Assembly (NCBI RefSeq): GCF_025118155.1
Contig: NW_026251397.1
Span: 750,278 to 814,277 of the forward strand
Direction: 5' to 3'
DNA length: 64,000 nt
From: Cokeromyces recurvatus
Lineage: Eukaryota > Mucoromycota > Mucoromycetes > Mucorales > Mucoraceae
Positions 36,222 to 46,182 of the stretch are shown here, in pieces; the first letter of the stretch is position 1, and each line of letters opens with the position of its first letter. The position numbers and the translations under genes were made by a program. Below the pieces are notes generated by a model that saw only the letters and a program-made list of their open reading frames with translations, did not search any database and had not been told where the DNA came from.

Positions 36222-37990
36222 AAAGCTGATTAAAGCATCCTCTTAACATTGACAAAAATTATTGAACCAGCTATTTTAAAAACTTATAATGATATAGTCT
36301 TAGAGTGGTAAGAAGATAAACAGAGTAGATTAGGGTTAGGGTGTAATGACGAAATAGATGCTTATCGATACATTCACTTATAGAAACATACGACTTGGTA
36401 CATGTTGGCTTATCTAAAGACAACCAATCAAAATGAAAAGGAAACAATAGAGTGATAATAGCTGTTACTCCCTCTATTTCTTCTTCTATTGTTATAAGGA
36501 TAGAATCATTTGGATACCATAAAAAACAAGACTTTCTTTATAATGTCAAGTATGACTAAAGGCATTGGAATCCATTTGAAAAGGGAACAAAAAAAAAGTG
36601 TTAGTCTATCAGATAAAATATAAAATCATTTTTATTTCATATTATATTTTGTCAAGATCTTATTTCTATTAATATCACTTGCAAAGAAAAAAAAAAAAGT
36701 CCCTCATATAAATAACTCTCTTCATTTCTTCTATGTTATTTTTTTTTCTGATACAATATTTAATATTATTAGTTCTTGAATTGAATTATACGACGTTTTC
36801 ATAGACTTGTCCTTTGTATTTTTATATTCTCTTTCTTTATCTTTATGTCGCTCAATACGATACTGACTTTGGTGACAATACGCTATCTGTAAGTAGGTTA
36901 TATCACTATTTTCTTGCTTTATTCTTCTCTTATTAACGTATGTTTGTCTTCTTTTCTCTAGTTTTAATCTCATTGAAAGCCCTGATAATCTTCCCTCCCT
37001 TTTTCTCTCTCTCACTTACAAGAGCATATAACAGCTGTTCATACCATTACTTAATTGTTAACCCAATTACTCCTATAGAACAGTAACGTGGTAGAGTTGA
37101 ACTGGATTCAGAAAGAGCACAGTACAACAAACAAGAAAAAAGTGGGATGGTGTACTATTTTTGGTAAAAGACAAAAGTATTTCTTTTGCTTTGATGAAGT
37201 TTCTCTGGTGAAATGATTTTAAGAATATTTATCTATTTTAAATAATGATGGAAATGACATGACGATCCTAATAGATTAACATTATACTTTTTTCTTTCCC
37301 ATTAAGTCTAAGCTAATAACTCTTGTTCCAATCGATCCTTTATATTAATTCTTTTTTCTTTTTTTATCCATTTCACTTGATAATAAAGAGGAAAGGAGTC
37401 ATTTTTCATCCTCTGCTATTATAATACATAGAGTTGGTTCAAATAAAACTCGTCAAATACTATTCCCTAGATTGATTATTCTAGCACCTTCAAAAGTTTC
37501 GAAAGTATGACAGAATTTACTTTTTTTTTAAAAAAAAAAAAAAAAAAATGTCGATCTGTATGTTGTATAAGTTAGTTTTAGAGTGTTAAATAAAGGGCGA
37601 TCAGCTTTAGTTACCTTATTTCGTTATTTGCCGAGTTGTAAGGGAAACAACATCATTTGATGTCAAATCATAACAATAATGCAGTGCTAAAGAAATAGGA
37701 GAACTGTATGCTATCAAATGAAGTTATATCTCGAGATTTTAAGCTGTCTTTTTTTTTCTCCTTCTATCCTCGTTTCTTCCTTCCTCCTCATCCCTTCGCA
37801 CTCCCCCTTTTTTTGGAATTTTTCTTCCTTTTCTTCACCTCTCCCCTCCACCCTCCCCCCTTACTTTTTTCTTTTCTTTTTTTTTTCTTATATTAGAGCT
37901 TTTAGTAAATTCCGAATCTTGTTCTAAACTAATCTACTCTAACAAGTAACTTTAATTCTTTACTTGTTATTTTTTTTTATTTCTGATTTG

Positions 37991-38045
37991 TATATATAAA
38001 AGTAAAAGTTTTTTATCTTCTCTTTCTCTCTTCTCTCCTCTTTCC
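37991..38045 (+). promoter_or_regulatory. TATA box and CT-rich start region
   Basis: TATATATAAA about 105 bp upstream of the ATG at 38101, followed by a CT-rich run to about 38058. This is the classical fungal layout of TATA element, pyrimidine tract and transcript start. Confidence 0.5.
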
Positions 38046-38100
38046 CTTTCTTTTCTTTTAATTACATTTATAAAATTAACTTAATCTAACAAAATAAAAT

Positions 38101-38880
38101 ATGCGTTTCACTGCTCTTTCCTTTGGTTTAACCGCTTCTACCATGTTGCTGTTTACTTCTACTACTATGGCATCGCCTATTCATGGAGTTGAAGACCTGT
38201 CATTACCTGATGGAAGCTCTGGTGTTACTGGAGGTGCTGTAGAGGGTGTCGTCGGTAGTGATTCAATTGTGAACGATGGAATCTCTAAAATTACTCAAGT
38301 CACAGATGGTGGTATTGGAGATACACTTGGTGGCCTTGGCGATCATACGCTCGTCTCAGGCGCATTGGACCACTCCCCCATCGATGCAGGAAGAGAAATT
38401 GCAAGTCATATCGTTAGCGATTCACCTTTAAAGCGTAGAGGTTTAATCAAGATGCTTCAACGTCGTGTTAATACTCAAATTACAACAGAGAGTATCATGA
38501 CCCCTGCTGCTGGTGCTGTAAAGGCGGCTGATGCTGCTGCCAAAAAGGCTACTGAAGCTGTCGGTGTGGCTCCTGGTGGTGAAGATGAAGAAGAAGAAGA
38601 CGAGGAAGAGCCCGATGAGGAAGAAGCTGATGAACCAGGCCTTAAGCGTCGTTCGGATGAAGAGGATGAAGATGAAGAAGATGAAGATGAAGGTGGTAGT
38701 GGTAAATCAAAGAAAGTTGCTAAACGTGCAACTGCTGCTGATAAAACTTCTTCTAATGTGGGTCATGATGAAGAAGAAGAAGATGAAGAGGAAGCTGATG
38801 AAGAAGAAGCTGATGAAGAAGAAGTTGATGAAGAAGAAGCCGACGAACCTGGTGATGCTGCTCCTGCTAAGCACCCTTAA
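38101..38880 (+). CDS. Small secreted acidic protein
   Basis: Single exon of 259 residues, not matched to a named family. Residues 1-24 form a clear signal peptide (FTALSFGLTASTMLLFTS, then TMASP). The region to about 110 is Gly/Ser/Val-rich (SSGVTGGAVEGVVGS). Dibasic sites suited to Kex2-type processing occur at LKRRG, LQRRV, LKRRS and AKRAT. From about residue 160 the chain is almost all Glu/Asp with repeated blocks DEEEADE and DEPG, so the mature C-terminal fragments would be very acidic. There is no cysteine, no glycosyl-hydrolase motif and no evident GPI tail. It has its own TATA box. The second secreted acidic protein 0.8 kb downstream on the same strand has the same plan. A role in the wall, cation binding or signalling peptides is possible but unproven. 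Confidence 0.85.
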   Translation: MRFTALSFGLTASTMLLFTSTTMASPIHGVEDLSLPDGSSGVTGGAVEGVVGSDSIVNDGISKITQVTDGGIGDTLGGLGDHTLVSGALDHSPIDAGREIASHIVSDSPLKRRGLIKMLQRRVNTQITTESIMTPAAGAVKAADAAAKKATEAVGVAPGGEDEEEEDEEEPDEEEADEPGLKRRSDEEDEDEEDEDEGGSGKSKKVAKRATAADKTSSNVGHDEEEEDEEEADEEEADEEEVDEEEADEPGDAAPAKHP

Positions 38881-39685
38881 ATAAATGCCATTTTTATTCT
38901 TTCGTATAATATAAAGTAAAATAAAATCAAGTGTATTTCAGTTTTTATAAATTTATAAAAAAAAAATAATTATAATAACCTATTTCTCTTGCTAAAAGAT
39001 TTACCTTCATATAACGATATAAAGTATAATCTATTGAGAGAATATGTTAAATACATACATATACATATATATAGTTAGCTTTGTTGTATATTTGTTGGCT
39101 TATCGTATGTAAACATAACTCCATCTAATAGATGCAAGCTTGAAAACTTTTCCTTAAGAAGAAGGAGAATAGAAACAGTACAAACAATTATTGATCTACA
39201 GGGCACATGAAAGACAAATTGAACAAGATTTTTTTTTTTTTTGGCAAGTCAGATCCCTTTTGTCTTTTGTTTTTTCTTTAATCCCACAACCATAAGCATT
39301 TTTTTTTTTTAATATGAATAGTGTTGAAGTATTTCTATAGTATAAACTTTTTTTTTTACATGTTTTTCGTTTTAAATTTAATCTTTATTCAACACACATT
39401 ATGATGTATACAAAAGAACACTACTCCTTTATCATAAAATAAAACTTGAAAAAACTTGGACTTCAACACTCATATTCGTTAAAAACAAAAATTCTTCTAA
39501 ATTTCTTTTTGTATCCCTCCTTTTAACACAATTACCCCTTTAGTATATCTAGTGTCGTTATTTTGTATGTTGGTTTACTATAAGAAGTTTATATAAATGT
39601 TTAGATATTTGTCTTTTCTTTTTTTTTATACTATATCGTTTTTCTTTATTCAAAAAGTGCTAATTCTATTTAACAATTCATCAAT
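38881..39685. other. Intergenic, promoter of second secreted protein
   Basis: 805 bp, AT-rich with T runs near 39231-39242 and 39301-39310. It ends with a TATATAAAT element at 39590-39598, about 90 bp before the next start codon. No other feature seen. Confidence 0.5.
39590..39598 (+). promoter_or_regulatory. TATA box
   Basis: TATATAAAT followed by a CT-rich segment (39611-39628), about 90 bp upstream of the ATG at 39686. This is the same layout as in front of the secreted protein gene at 38101. Confidence 0.45.
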
Positions 39686-40285
39686 ATGCATTTTACTACT
39701 TGTATCCTATACTCTTTTCTATTCGCTTTATCCTTGACTCTCTTAGTTCATGCGACTACAACTAAAACCTTTCTTGAAAGTCTCCAAATGAATAATAAAA
39801 ATAATGATGATAAAGATCTTTTAAGAAGAATGAATGAAGATACTGGTTTTTCTTTTACAGCAGAAAAGAGATCATTAAGAACACGCAGTAGAATAGCACG
39901 CACTATGAAGCGCAATGGATCTCTGTTACCTGATATTGTATTCCCCTCAATCACAACTCAAAAGCCTCAGGCAGCAGCTCCACAACAACAACAACAACAA
40001 GCTGTATCCTATTATCCATATTCTCTTGTCACCCCACAGTATCAAACGTATCCTTCTTCTGCTAATACGGCTCTGTATTATTCACCTCCAGCTAATGCTA
40101 ATAATAACCCTTCTCCTCCAATAACACAAAATTCAGTACCTTCATATGTGGCTCCTCTTACTTCTGCGAAAAACAAGAAAAAAAAGGAGGAGGAGGAGGA
40201 TGATGATGATGAAGAGGAGGAAGATGAAGATGAAGAGGATGAAGAGGATTATGATGCAGATGATTTAGTAACTCGTCGTCGTTAG
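39686..40285 (+). CDS. Small secreted protein with Q/P-rich middle and acidic tail
   Basis: Single exon of 199 residues, no family recognised. Signal peptide at residues 1-23 (CILYSFLFALSLTLLVHA). Kex2-type sites follow at DLLRRM, AEKRS and TMKRN. The middle (about 90-155) is rich in Gln, Pro, Tyr and Asn (six consecutive Q; SYYPYS, LYYSPP), like some wall-associated proteins. A KNKKKK cluster then leads into an uninterrupted Glu/Asp run of about 28 residues, and the protein ends DDLVTRRR. The layout (signal peptide, dibasic sites, acidic block) mirrors the neighbour at 38101, although the sequences are not simply duplicates. The basic patch beside the acidic run could pair intramolecularly. 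Confidence 0.82.
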   Translation: MHFTTCILYSFLFALSLTLLVHATTTKTFLESLQMNNKNNDDKDLLRRMNEDTGFSFTAEKRSLRTRSRIARTMKRNGSLLPDIVFPSITTQKPQAAAPQQQQQQAVSYYPYSLVTPQYQTYPSSANTALYYSPPANANNNPSPPITQNSVPSYVAPLTSAKNKKKKEEEEDDDDEEEEDEDEEDEEDYDADDLVTRRR

Positions 40286-40419
40286 TCCTTCATTATTTGT
40301 TTCCTTCATCTCACTATCCTCTAGTTACACAACATTCATTATAATAACAATAATAGTAATAAAAATAACAGACTTTGTACTTTATGTCATGTATCGTATA
40401 ATAGGACTGCTTATATCAA

Positions 40420-40466
<47 letters not shown>

Positions 40467-41292
40467 ATAAACACTCTTTGTAGAGAACGATAAAGCTATA
40501 CAATTTTCATAATCTTAAATATATGCATATATACCTGCTATAAGGTACTCTATACTCCTATATTTTGATTCATAATTGGTTTTGATAAATCATAGAGCTT
40601 AAATACCAATATTGAACCGAGATTAAAGATGAATCCTTTTATTTCTTTCTTCTTCTTCTTTAACTTCACGGTTCAAAATGCGCTTGATTATTATCATTTT
40701 TATTTGAATTCTAGAGATCTTAGTTTACTCGAATACATTGAGAAAAAAAATATATATTAGTTCTTACTTTAAAATGCATTTAATATAAATTTATTTGAAA
40801 TAAATACCATCATGGTTCTTCTCAAAAAAAAAATAGAGAACTAGACAATACCTATTCTTATTAGTTCTTTTTATTTAAAAAAAAAATAAATAAATAAATA
40901 AATCGAGTTTAAGACCATTGAAATGTGTAGCTAGAATTATCATGAAAGTGAAACAAAAAAAAAAAGGCTTTTTTTTTGTGCATAAAATACTTTAGTAGTC
41001 ACGACTAATTATTAAATTAAAAAAAAAAAAAAAATATTTTAAACTTCAAATTCCTACATGAAGCATATTTAATTTTGCTTGTAGTGATCATGTTAAGGTA
41101 GTGATTCCAATAATAAATTTCATGATGAGTTTGTGCGTGCGTGTGTGTGCGTGTGTGTGTGCGTATTTGTTTTTTTCTTTGTTATTTCAAAATGGTTAAC
41201 GCTTCGTAATATATTCATATTACATAAGTGAATCTCTTCAATCTTGGAATCAAGATCCTTGGTCCCTTTTAGAGGATAGTAACGCCACAAAT
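40286..41292. other. Intergenic, with a 40-nt T run
   Basis: About 1 kb containing an unbroken T run near 40422-40464, an A run at 41021-41034 and a (GT/GC)n tract near 41134-41163. 41229-41292 stays open in frame with the next gene and may be coding (see that gene). Otherwise nothing recognised. Confidence 0.5.
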
Positions 41293-42632
41293 ATGGAAAT
41301 CTCGCTTGACATTCAGCCTTTTTTGAATTCTACACATGCTGCATTAATTCAATTCCAAGATTTATTTGGTCGAAATGAATTCGATTTTACCGGAAATTCT
41401 TTATATTATGATGAGCTAACAACTTTTGGTAATAAAATATATCCAAATTTTCGCTGTCAATATATAGCTAAAAAAAAATCTTCCCCTCCCCTCCAATTTG
41501 TTTTTTTTTTCTTAACATAGTTCCAAGTTATACACCAGAAATAGTTGAGACAGTTGAACCTTCTAGTTTAGTAAATCAAAATTATGTTGTCGAAAATTTG
41601 TTAAATACAGATATGCTATCACTAAAAAGACGACCAAGTAGTAGTAGTAGTAGTAGTGGTAGCACTAAATCAAATTTATCTATATCTTCTTATTCATCCT
41701 CTTCTTCAGAAGAAGAAGAAGAACATACATTTTCGACATTAAATAACAGTGATGAATCCAATATATGTAGTAATAACGATAGTGATTCAGAAGAACCTAC
41801 AACTTTATCGTCTTATAATCATCGACGTCAGATAGAAGAGATGATTCTTGAGAAAATTACCAATCAGCTTGATCCAGAAAAGCTGCCTGGTATCTTGACA
41901 ATTATTTCTACAAAACAAGAAGAAGAAGAAGACATGGATGAGGTAGAGATTGATTTAGCTCGATTGGAATATGATCAACTTTGTCGTATACTGTCTTATA
42001 TCGATGCATGTTTACTAGAAAAAGAAGAAGAAGGAAGAGGAGGCGAAGGACTACCTAATAAAGCACATTCTTCTGTAGCACCTAAAAAAGAAAAGGCAAG
42101 TGAAACGATGAAGCGACGACAAACAAAACAACAGCAAGTTAAACAAGGTAATAATCGTCGTCGTCGCCGTCGTCGTAAATCCATTGTTGAATTAGGACAT
42201 GTAGTTGACGGTTCTTCTACTACTCCGCTTTCTTCTTCTCATGGACCTATTTCTATGTCAGCACTTACAGAAACAAACAAGAAAATAAAAAGGACAATGC
42301 AACAAAAACGAAAAAAGAATATAACAAAAAGAAACAAGAATAAAAGGAAAACAACCCTACATAAACGAAGGTTATCAGAAGATGACATGCTACAACCTTC
42401 TTTTGATGTAGATAATGAAGAAGAAGAAGAAGAAAAGAGTTGGAATGGAGGCAATGGAATTGTTATCTTTAGTGACGAAAAAATGGATTTTAGAGTTACT
42501 CAAAATAAGACGATTGTACATCAAGAAAGAAAGCCACTTGTACAGCAGAAAACAGAAGATAGCATTAAACAGTATAATAATGCGGAAGAAGAAGAAGAAG
42601 AAGATGATGAAATTATTGATATCATAATGTAA
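41293..42632 (+). CDS. NET (extra-terminal) domain protein, probably nuclear
   Basis: Two exons, 41293-41455 and 41521-42632, giving 424 residues; the donor GTCAAT is unusual but the phase fits. Residues about 158-222 (IEEMILEKITNQLDPEKLP, GILTII, DEVEIDLARLEYDQLCRIL, SYIDACL) follow the NET fold of BET proteins: helix, [L/I]-x-x-E-K-L-x-x-[I/V]-x-x-I-I, an acidic loop, E-I-E-[I/L]-D, then a helix ending near C-L. No bromodomain is present. Around it are a Ser-rich stretch, several Glu/Asp runs, and a basic block with RRRRRRRK and KRNKNKRK that looks like a nuclear localisation signal. NET domains recruit chromatin factors by binding short lysine-rich peptides. The reading frame is open upstream to about 41229 (…DPWSLLEDSNATN before the ATG), so a short extra 5' exon is possible. 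Confidence 0.7.
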
Positions 42633-42744
42633 AAAAAGAATTGTATTATTTATGTGTATAATAAAACCTATGTCTATTACATAACAGCACAATTCTTTAT
42701 ATTTTAAAAGAGACTGTACTATTGGATATATTTTCTTTCTCTCT

Positions 42745-42785
<41 letters not shown>

Positions 42786-42892
42786 ATTTAAACAAGCAGG
42801 TCTCGAATAAACTTTTTGTAGATGTGGTAACTAATGTCTACTAAATACTATATCGATATATCTCGAAGTTTTTTTTTTTTATTTTTTTTTTT
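42633..42892. other. Intergenic with T run
   Basis: 3' region of the NET-domain gene followed by an unbroken T run of about 36 (42749-42784) and a second T-rich stretch that ends at the head of the SINE. Confidence 0.5.
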
Positions 42893-43047
42893 TATGGCCA
42901 AGTGGGCACAGTGAATTTTTCATCTGCGATTTTGCCCGAGCCAGTTCGAGTAGTATATATAAGAAAGAAAAAACCTCTTAAGAGACAAGAGGGAAAATGA
43001 AAAAAGTCTAAAAGTTGATAGTAAAAAAAAAAAAAAAAAAAAAAAAA
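42893..43047 (+). mobile_element. tRNA-derived SINE with poly(A) tail
   Basis: The head has a near-perfect RNA polymerase III A box (TGGCCAAGTGGGC at 42895-42907) and, about 35 nt further, a good B box (AGTTCGAGTAG at 42943-42953), as in tRNA-Ser/Leu type genes. The cloverleaf itself does not fold. A short body with a hairpin (CCTCTT...AAGAGG) and the phrase GAGGGAAAATG follows, and the element ends in a run of 25 A (43023-43047). Related but more diverged copies of head and body lie in both arms of the inverted duplication at 46.6 and 48.9 kb. Confidence 0.6.
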
Positions 43048-43084
43048 GGAAAAATTCAGCAATTGTGCAGGAGTATGAACACTG

Positions 43085-43309
43085 TTAGTTGAGCAACCAA
43101 TTCACGAGAGAAGCACCAGTATCAGTGGGAGGGTCAGGAGGGAGTTTTTCATGGAAAATATGATCCATCTCATGTATTATTGTACAAACTGTTGGCCATC
43201 GAATCGTCCAAGGAGCAGCAAGGTGTGCGGTTGATGGTTTTTTAGTAGGCAAAAGATTCAGTAAGAAAGAGAGAGGATCTTCGATCGACGTCGGTTTGCT
43301 GCAAAACAC
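43085..43309 (-). pseudogene. Fragment of repeated ORF family (N-terminal part)
   Basis: Open frame of 74 codons on the minus strand without a clear start. The core IRWPTVCTIIHEMDHIFHE, then PPTDTGASLVNWLL, matches WPSICAILFEMDYL...GEHFVNHLL read from minus 46990-46811, so the two are diverged copies of one family. I associate this W-P-x-[V/I]-C segment with the N-terminal part of a lineage-specific repeated ORF in Mucoromycota, in which a segment like IALWQSEV normally follows. That continuation is missing here: a stop follows directly, and then the SINE. It is therefore most likely a truncated copy. Confidence 0.5.
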
Positions 43310-43944
43310 AGTTTTTTAACCTAAAATGAGACGATTGCAAAAAAGTTTTGAGACGAGTGCATAAAATTTATAGACATGAGAAAAGTTTTATTGGACGAAT
43401 TTCATTTTCAGTGGAGACTATTGCGAGATGTAGCAGCTTCGCTTTTTAAAAGCTCCAAACTAGTTTAGGGAATAAAGCCACCAGATTTGAATCCTAGAAA
43501 TAGCCCCAAGTCTAAAAAGCAGCCTTGGGTTAGATTACAAGAGCAATTGGTGTATTTATCTTTTAGTTTTGTGCTATTGCGACTGCTCCTCTACCAGGCA
43601 TAAAATCCACAAGAGAGAGTGGGGATTTTTTTCGTTTCTGAACTCATGTTTTTACACTCATTTCATTTTGCAATTAAGTTTTACCACATCTATGAATCTA
43701 GAGTGCAACTTCTCTAGCTACTCAAATGAGCTCAAAAATAAATAATGAGTAATACAAAAGCATTTTAAGCTAGAACAGAGAAAGTGTATATGAATAGAAA
43801 GAAAAATCCATTATTTTGTTTGAACTTAATACGCACCTTGCACTTTTATGATTCAGCAATAGTTTTTATTTATATTAATAATATTATATGATGAAGTTAA
43901 TGAATTATTTGAATTACACATCAAACAAATGAATAAAAATAACT
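43310..43944. other. Intergenic within the repeat island
   Basis: 635 bp. Less AT-biased in 43380-43650 than usual spacer, with no reading frame longer than a few dozen codons. Probably decayed repeat sequence. Nothing specific recognised. Confidence 0.4.
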
Positions 43945-44514
43945 TTATTCCTCAATGAAGCTCTCCCAATCATTGGCGGTCAAAGAGCCTTCATCATTAT
44001 TATCCAAATTTTTAATTTGTCGATCAATGCACTTCGTTATGCGACGTTCTTGCTCTTTAAGCTCTAATTCATCACTGGTATTTGATTCATACGAGCATTC
44101 TGAACCAGGTGAATCTTCTCGAAAGAAGAGGTTACTATTGGTAACACCAATTGGAGCGGCCAGATACTCCACAGCATCTTTCAAACATGTTTCAAATATA
44201 ATCTCGAGCTTCTTCAGATTAATGGCGATATTCCTCTAATTATAGACCAATAAAAGTTAGATCATGTTACCACAAACATAGTATATTAAATCTTACTTGT
44301 AAGGAAAGCACAGTAAGAAGATAATGGGCAGCTTGTGGCAGGTGATTAAAGGGAGAGGTGGGGATCGAAGCATTGGCCTTTTGGTAATGAATGATGTCAC
44401 CAATTTCAGTCATCTTCGATCCGTATATTGTTAGTGTCAGTCCATGAAATTGCGCACTTAATACCTCGATATGATTTATGTTGGACTTGTAAGGGATGAT
44501 TGATTTCAGGTATA

Positions 44515-46182
44515 CAGTGACTTACAAAAGTGTGGCAATGTTTCAGAATTTTAGGTAATTTATGCAAATCGGCAATAACAAATCGTCTATTTATTAAGTA
44601 AAGTACTATATAGTATATACTGGCAGAAAGACAGAAGTCACCTCTTTTTGATGATACTTATAGCATATATTCATTATATAATGTTTTTCTTTGAAAAAAT
44701 AATCTTAAAAGTTATGTGTATAAAGATTTAATGCAAATAGTTTATTGAAAAATGAAATGAATAACGTACCTTTTATGTTTAGTACTTGATAGCACCACCT
44801 TTTGCTTTAATTACTGCTTCAACACATCTCGGCATACTTTCTATGTGTTTTAAGCATAGTTTGGCTGTAACTTTATGGTACCAAACATCAGCAACTCGCT
44901 CCCATAACTCATCCATGTTTTTTAGTGGCCTATCATAGGCAGCAAGCTTGCACTTCAAATAAAACCAAAGGTTTTCAATTGGATTTAGATCAGGTGAGTA
45001 TGATGGCCATTCAAGGACATTTATTTTATTTCTTTTGAACCAATTTCTTGTATATTTGGATGTATGCTTTGGATCATTGTCTTGTTGAAGGATTACATCT
45101 TTCTTACAAAGGCCATAATCCGTGAGCGTCTCCATAAAGTCACCTTTTAATATTTCACAATATAATTGCGAGTCCATCCCGCCTTCAATCTTGGCAATAA
45201 AACCAGGACCATGTTGCGTGAAACAACTCCATAACATTAAGCTTCCACCCCCACCTTTATACTTAAAGTTGACGTTATGATCTTTTAGAGGTTCACCCTT
45301 TTTAACCCATGTCCATTGCTTTCCATCTGAACCCAAACGATTGATTTTTGTTTCGTCACTAAAGACGACCTTTTTCCAATCCTCAACCGTCCAGTTTCTA
45401 TGAGCTTTGGCCCATTTTAGACGATTTCGTCTATGCTCATTCGTCAAAGGTAATGCAGATTTCTTAATCTTCGAATCAAAGTCGGACGATTTTAGGAATT
45501 TGCGAATGGTTTGCGCGGAAATATCATACCCTTGACCATGTAAGTTCCGGGCAGCGTCCACTGCAGTGATAAAATGACCAGTATAAAAAGATCGCGAAAT
45601 CAATCTTCCAAGTAATGGGCTAATCTTCTTTGGTCTACCTTCTTTTACGTTAATCGTAATTTGAATTTCTTTGGCAATTCTTCCAATTGTCCTAATTGGC
45701 ACACCCATTACCTTCGAAATATCCCTATAAGACTCCTTAGCGTTAATTTTTGCTAAAATATCCATCTTTTTATCGTAAGGAATTGGTCTCATTCTAATGT
45801 ATGTGATGATCTATGTGTTAATGGGAATGATGCACAAATGTTGTTCAGATTAGTAATGAATTTGAGAGGAAAATGATACTAAATAGGAAGTAAACCTTTT
45901 TATTCATTCAATAATAATGAAATATAATTTAAAATAAAAAAAAAAATAGATAAAGAAAAAAAAATTATTATGCAGCGAAATGGCTAAATCGTATAAAATG
46001 ACATGATTGCTATTGAAATGAACATCCATGCATGTAAATGAGACTAAGAAGCTTTAAAAAGAATGTAAATTTTGTCAACTTTCCATTAAAAATACTTTTA
46101 TTAATGTATCTTTATTCATTTATGTTGTGCATTAAGGAAAGCCAAAAATCATAAAACATTGCCACACTTTTGTGAGTCACTG
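44515..46182 (-). mobile_element. Complete Tc1/mariner-type DNA transposon
   Basis: 1,668 bp. The ends are inverted repeats: the left end starts CAGTGACTTACAAAAGTGTG and the right end, read inward, starts CAGTGACTCACAAAAGTGTG, both continuing GCAATGTTT. About 28 of 29 bases match. TA dinucleotides flank both ends (44513-44514 and 46183-46184), the target duplication of this superfamily. A single full-length transposase gene sits inside on the minus strand. With ends, target duplication and ORF all intact, the insertion looks recent. It interrupts a member of the repeated ORF family. Confidence 0.95.
44779..45792 (-). CDS. Tc1-type DD34E transposase
   Basis: Uninterrupted 337-residue ORF centred in the transposon, the usual Tc1 transposase length. 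N-terminal helix-turn-helix region (MRPIPYDKKMDILAKINAKE, YRDISKVMGVPIRTIGRIAK) followed by the GRPKK AT-hook-like linker and a second DNA-binding helix set. The catalytic triad is complete: first D in VVFSDETKI, second D in LQQDNDPKHTS, and E in SPDLNPIENLW, with 34 residues between the second D and the E. The glycine-rich box KYKGGGGSLMLWSCF is present. There is no stop or frameshift, so the enzyme could be active. ATG is at 45790-45792, and only about 390 bp separate it from the right inverted repeat. Confidence 0.97.
   Translation of the reverse strand: MRPIPYDKKMDILAKINAKESYRDISKVMGVPIRTIGRIAKEIQITINVKEGRPKKISPLLGRLISRSFYTGHFITAVDAARNLHGQGYDISAQTIRKFLKSSDFDSKIKKSALPLTNEHRRNRLKWAKAHRNWTVEDWKKVVFSDETKINRLGSDGKQWTWVKKGEPLKDHNVNFKYKGGGGSLMLWSCFTQHGPGFIAKIEGGMDSQLYCEILKGDFMETLTDYGLCKKDVILQQDNDPKHTSKYTRNWFKRNKINVLEWPSYSPDLNPIENLWFYLKCKLAAYDRPLKNMDELWERVADVWYHKVTAKLCLKHIESMPRCVEAVIKAKGGAIKY

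Larger units (their letters stand above)
35300..38100. other. Intergenic, no gene recognised
   Basis: 2.8 kb. It contains the ABCD promoter, an (AG)n microsatellite and AT-rich spacer. Short ORFs at 35681-35974, 36731-37015 (minus) and 37708-37927 are low-complexity or lack family features and were not accepted. The last 130 bp form the promoter of the secreted acidic protein gene. Confidence 0.6.

Noticed and set aside
36328..36341. TTAGGGTTAGGG, two telomere-type units
   Set aside because: Only two units, in ordinary spacer with no subtelomeric features; chance or a minor relic.
36731..37015. 94-codon minus-strand ORF rich in K, R, E and Y
   Set aside because: No family motif, AT-driven composition, no flanking exons that join in frame. 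A short exon cannot be excluded but is not supported.
37708..37927. Two overlapping F/P/S-rich ORFs
   Set aside because: They translate a CT-rich tract in the promoter region of the secreted protein gene.
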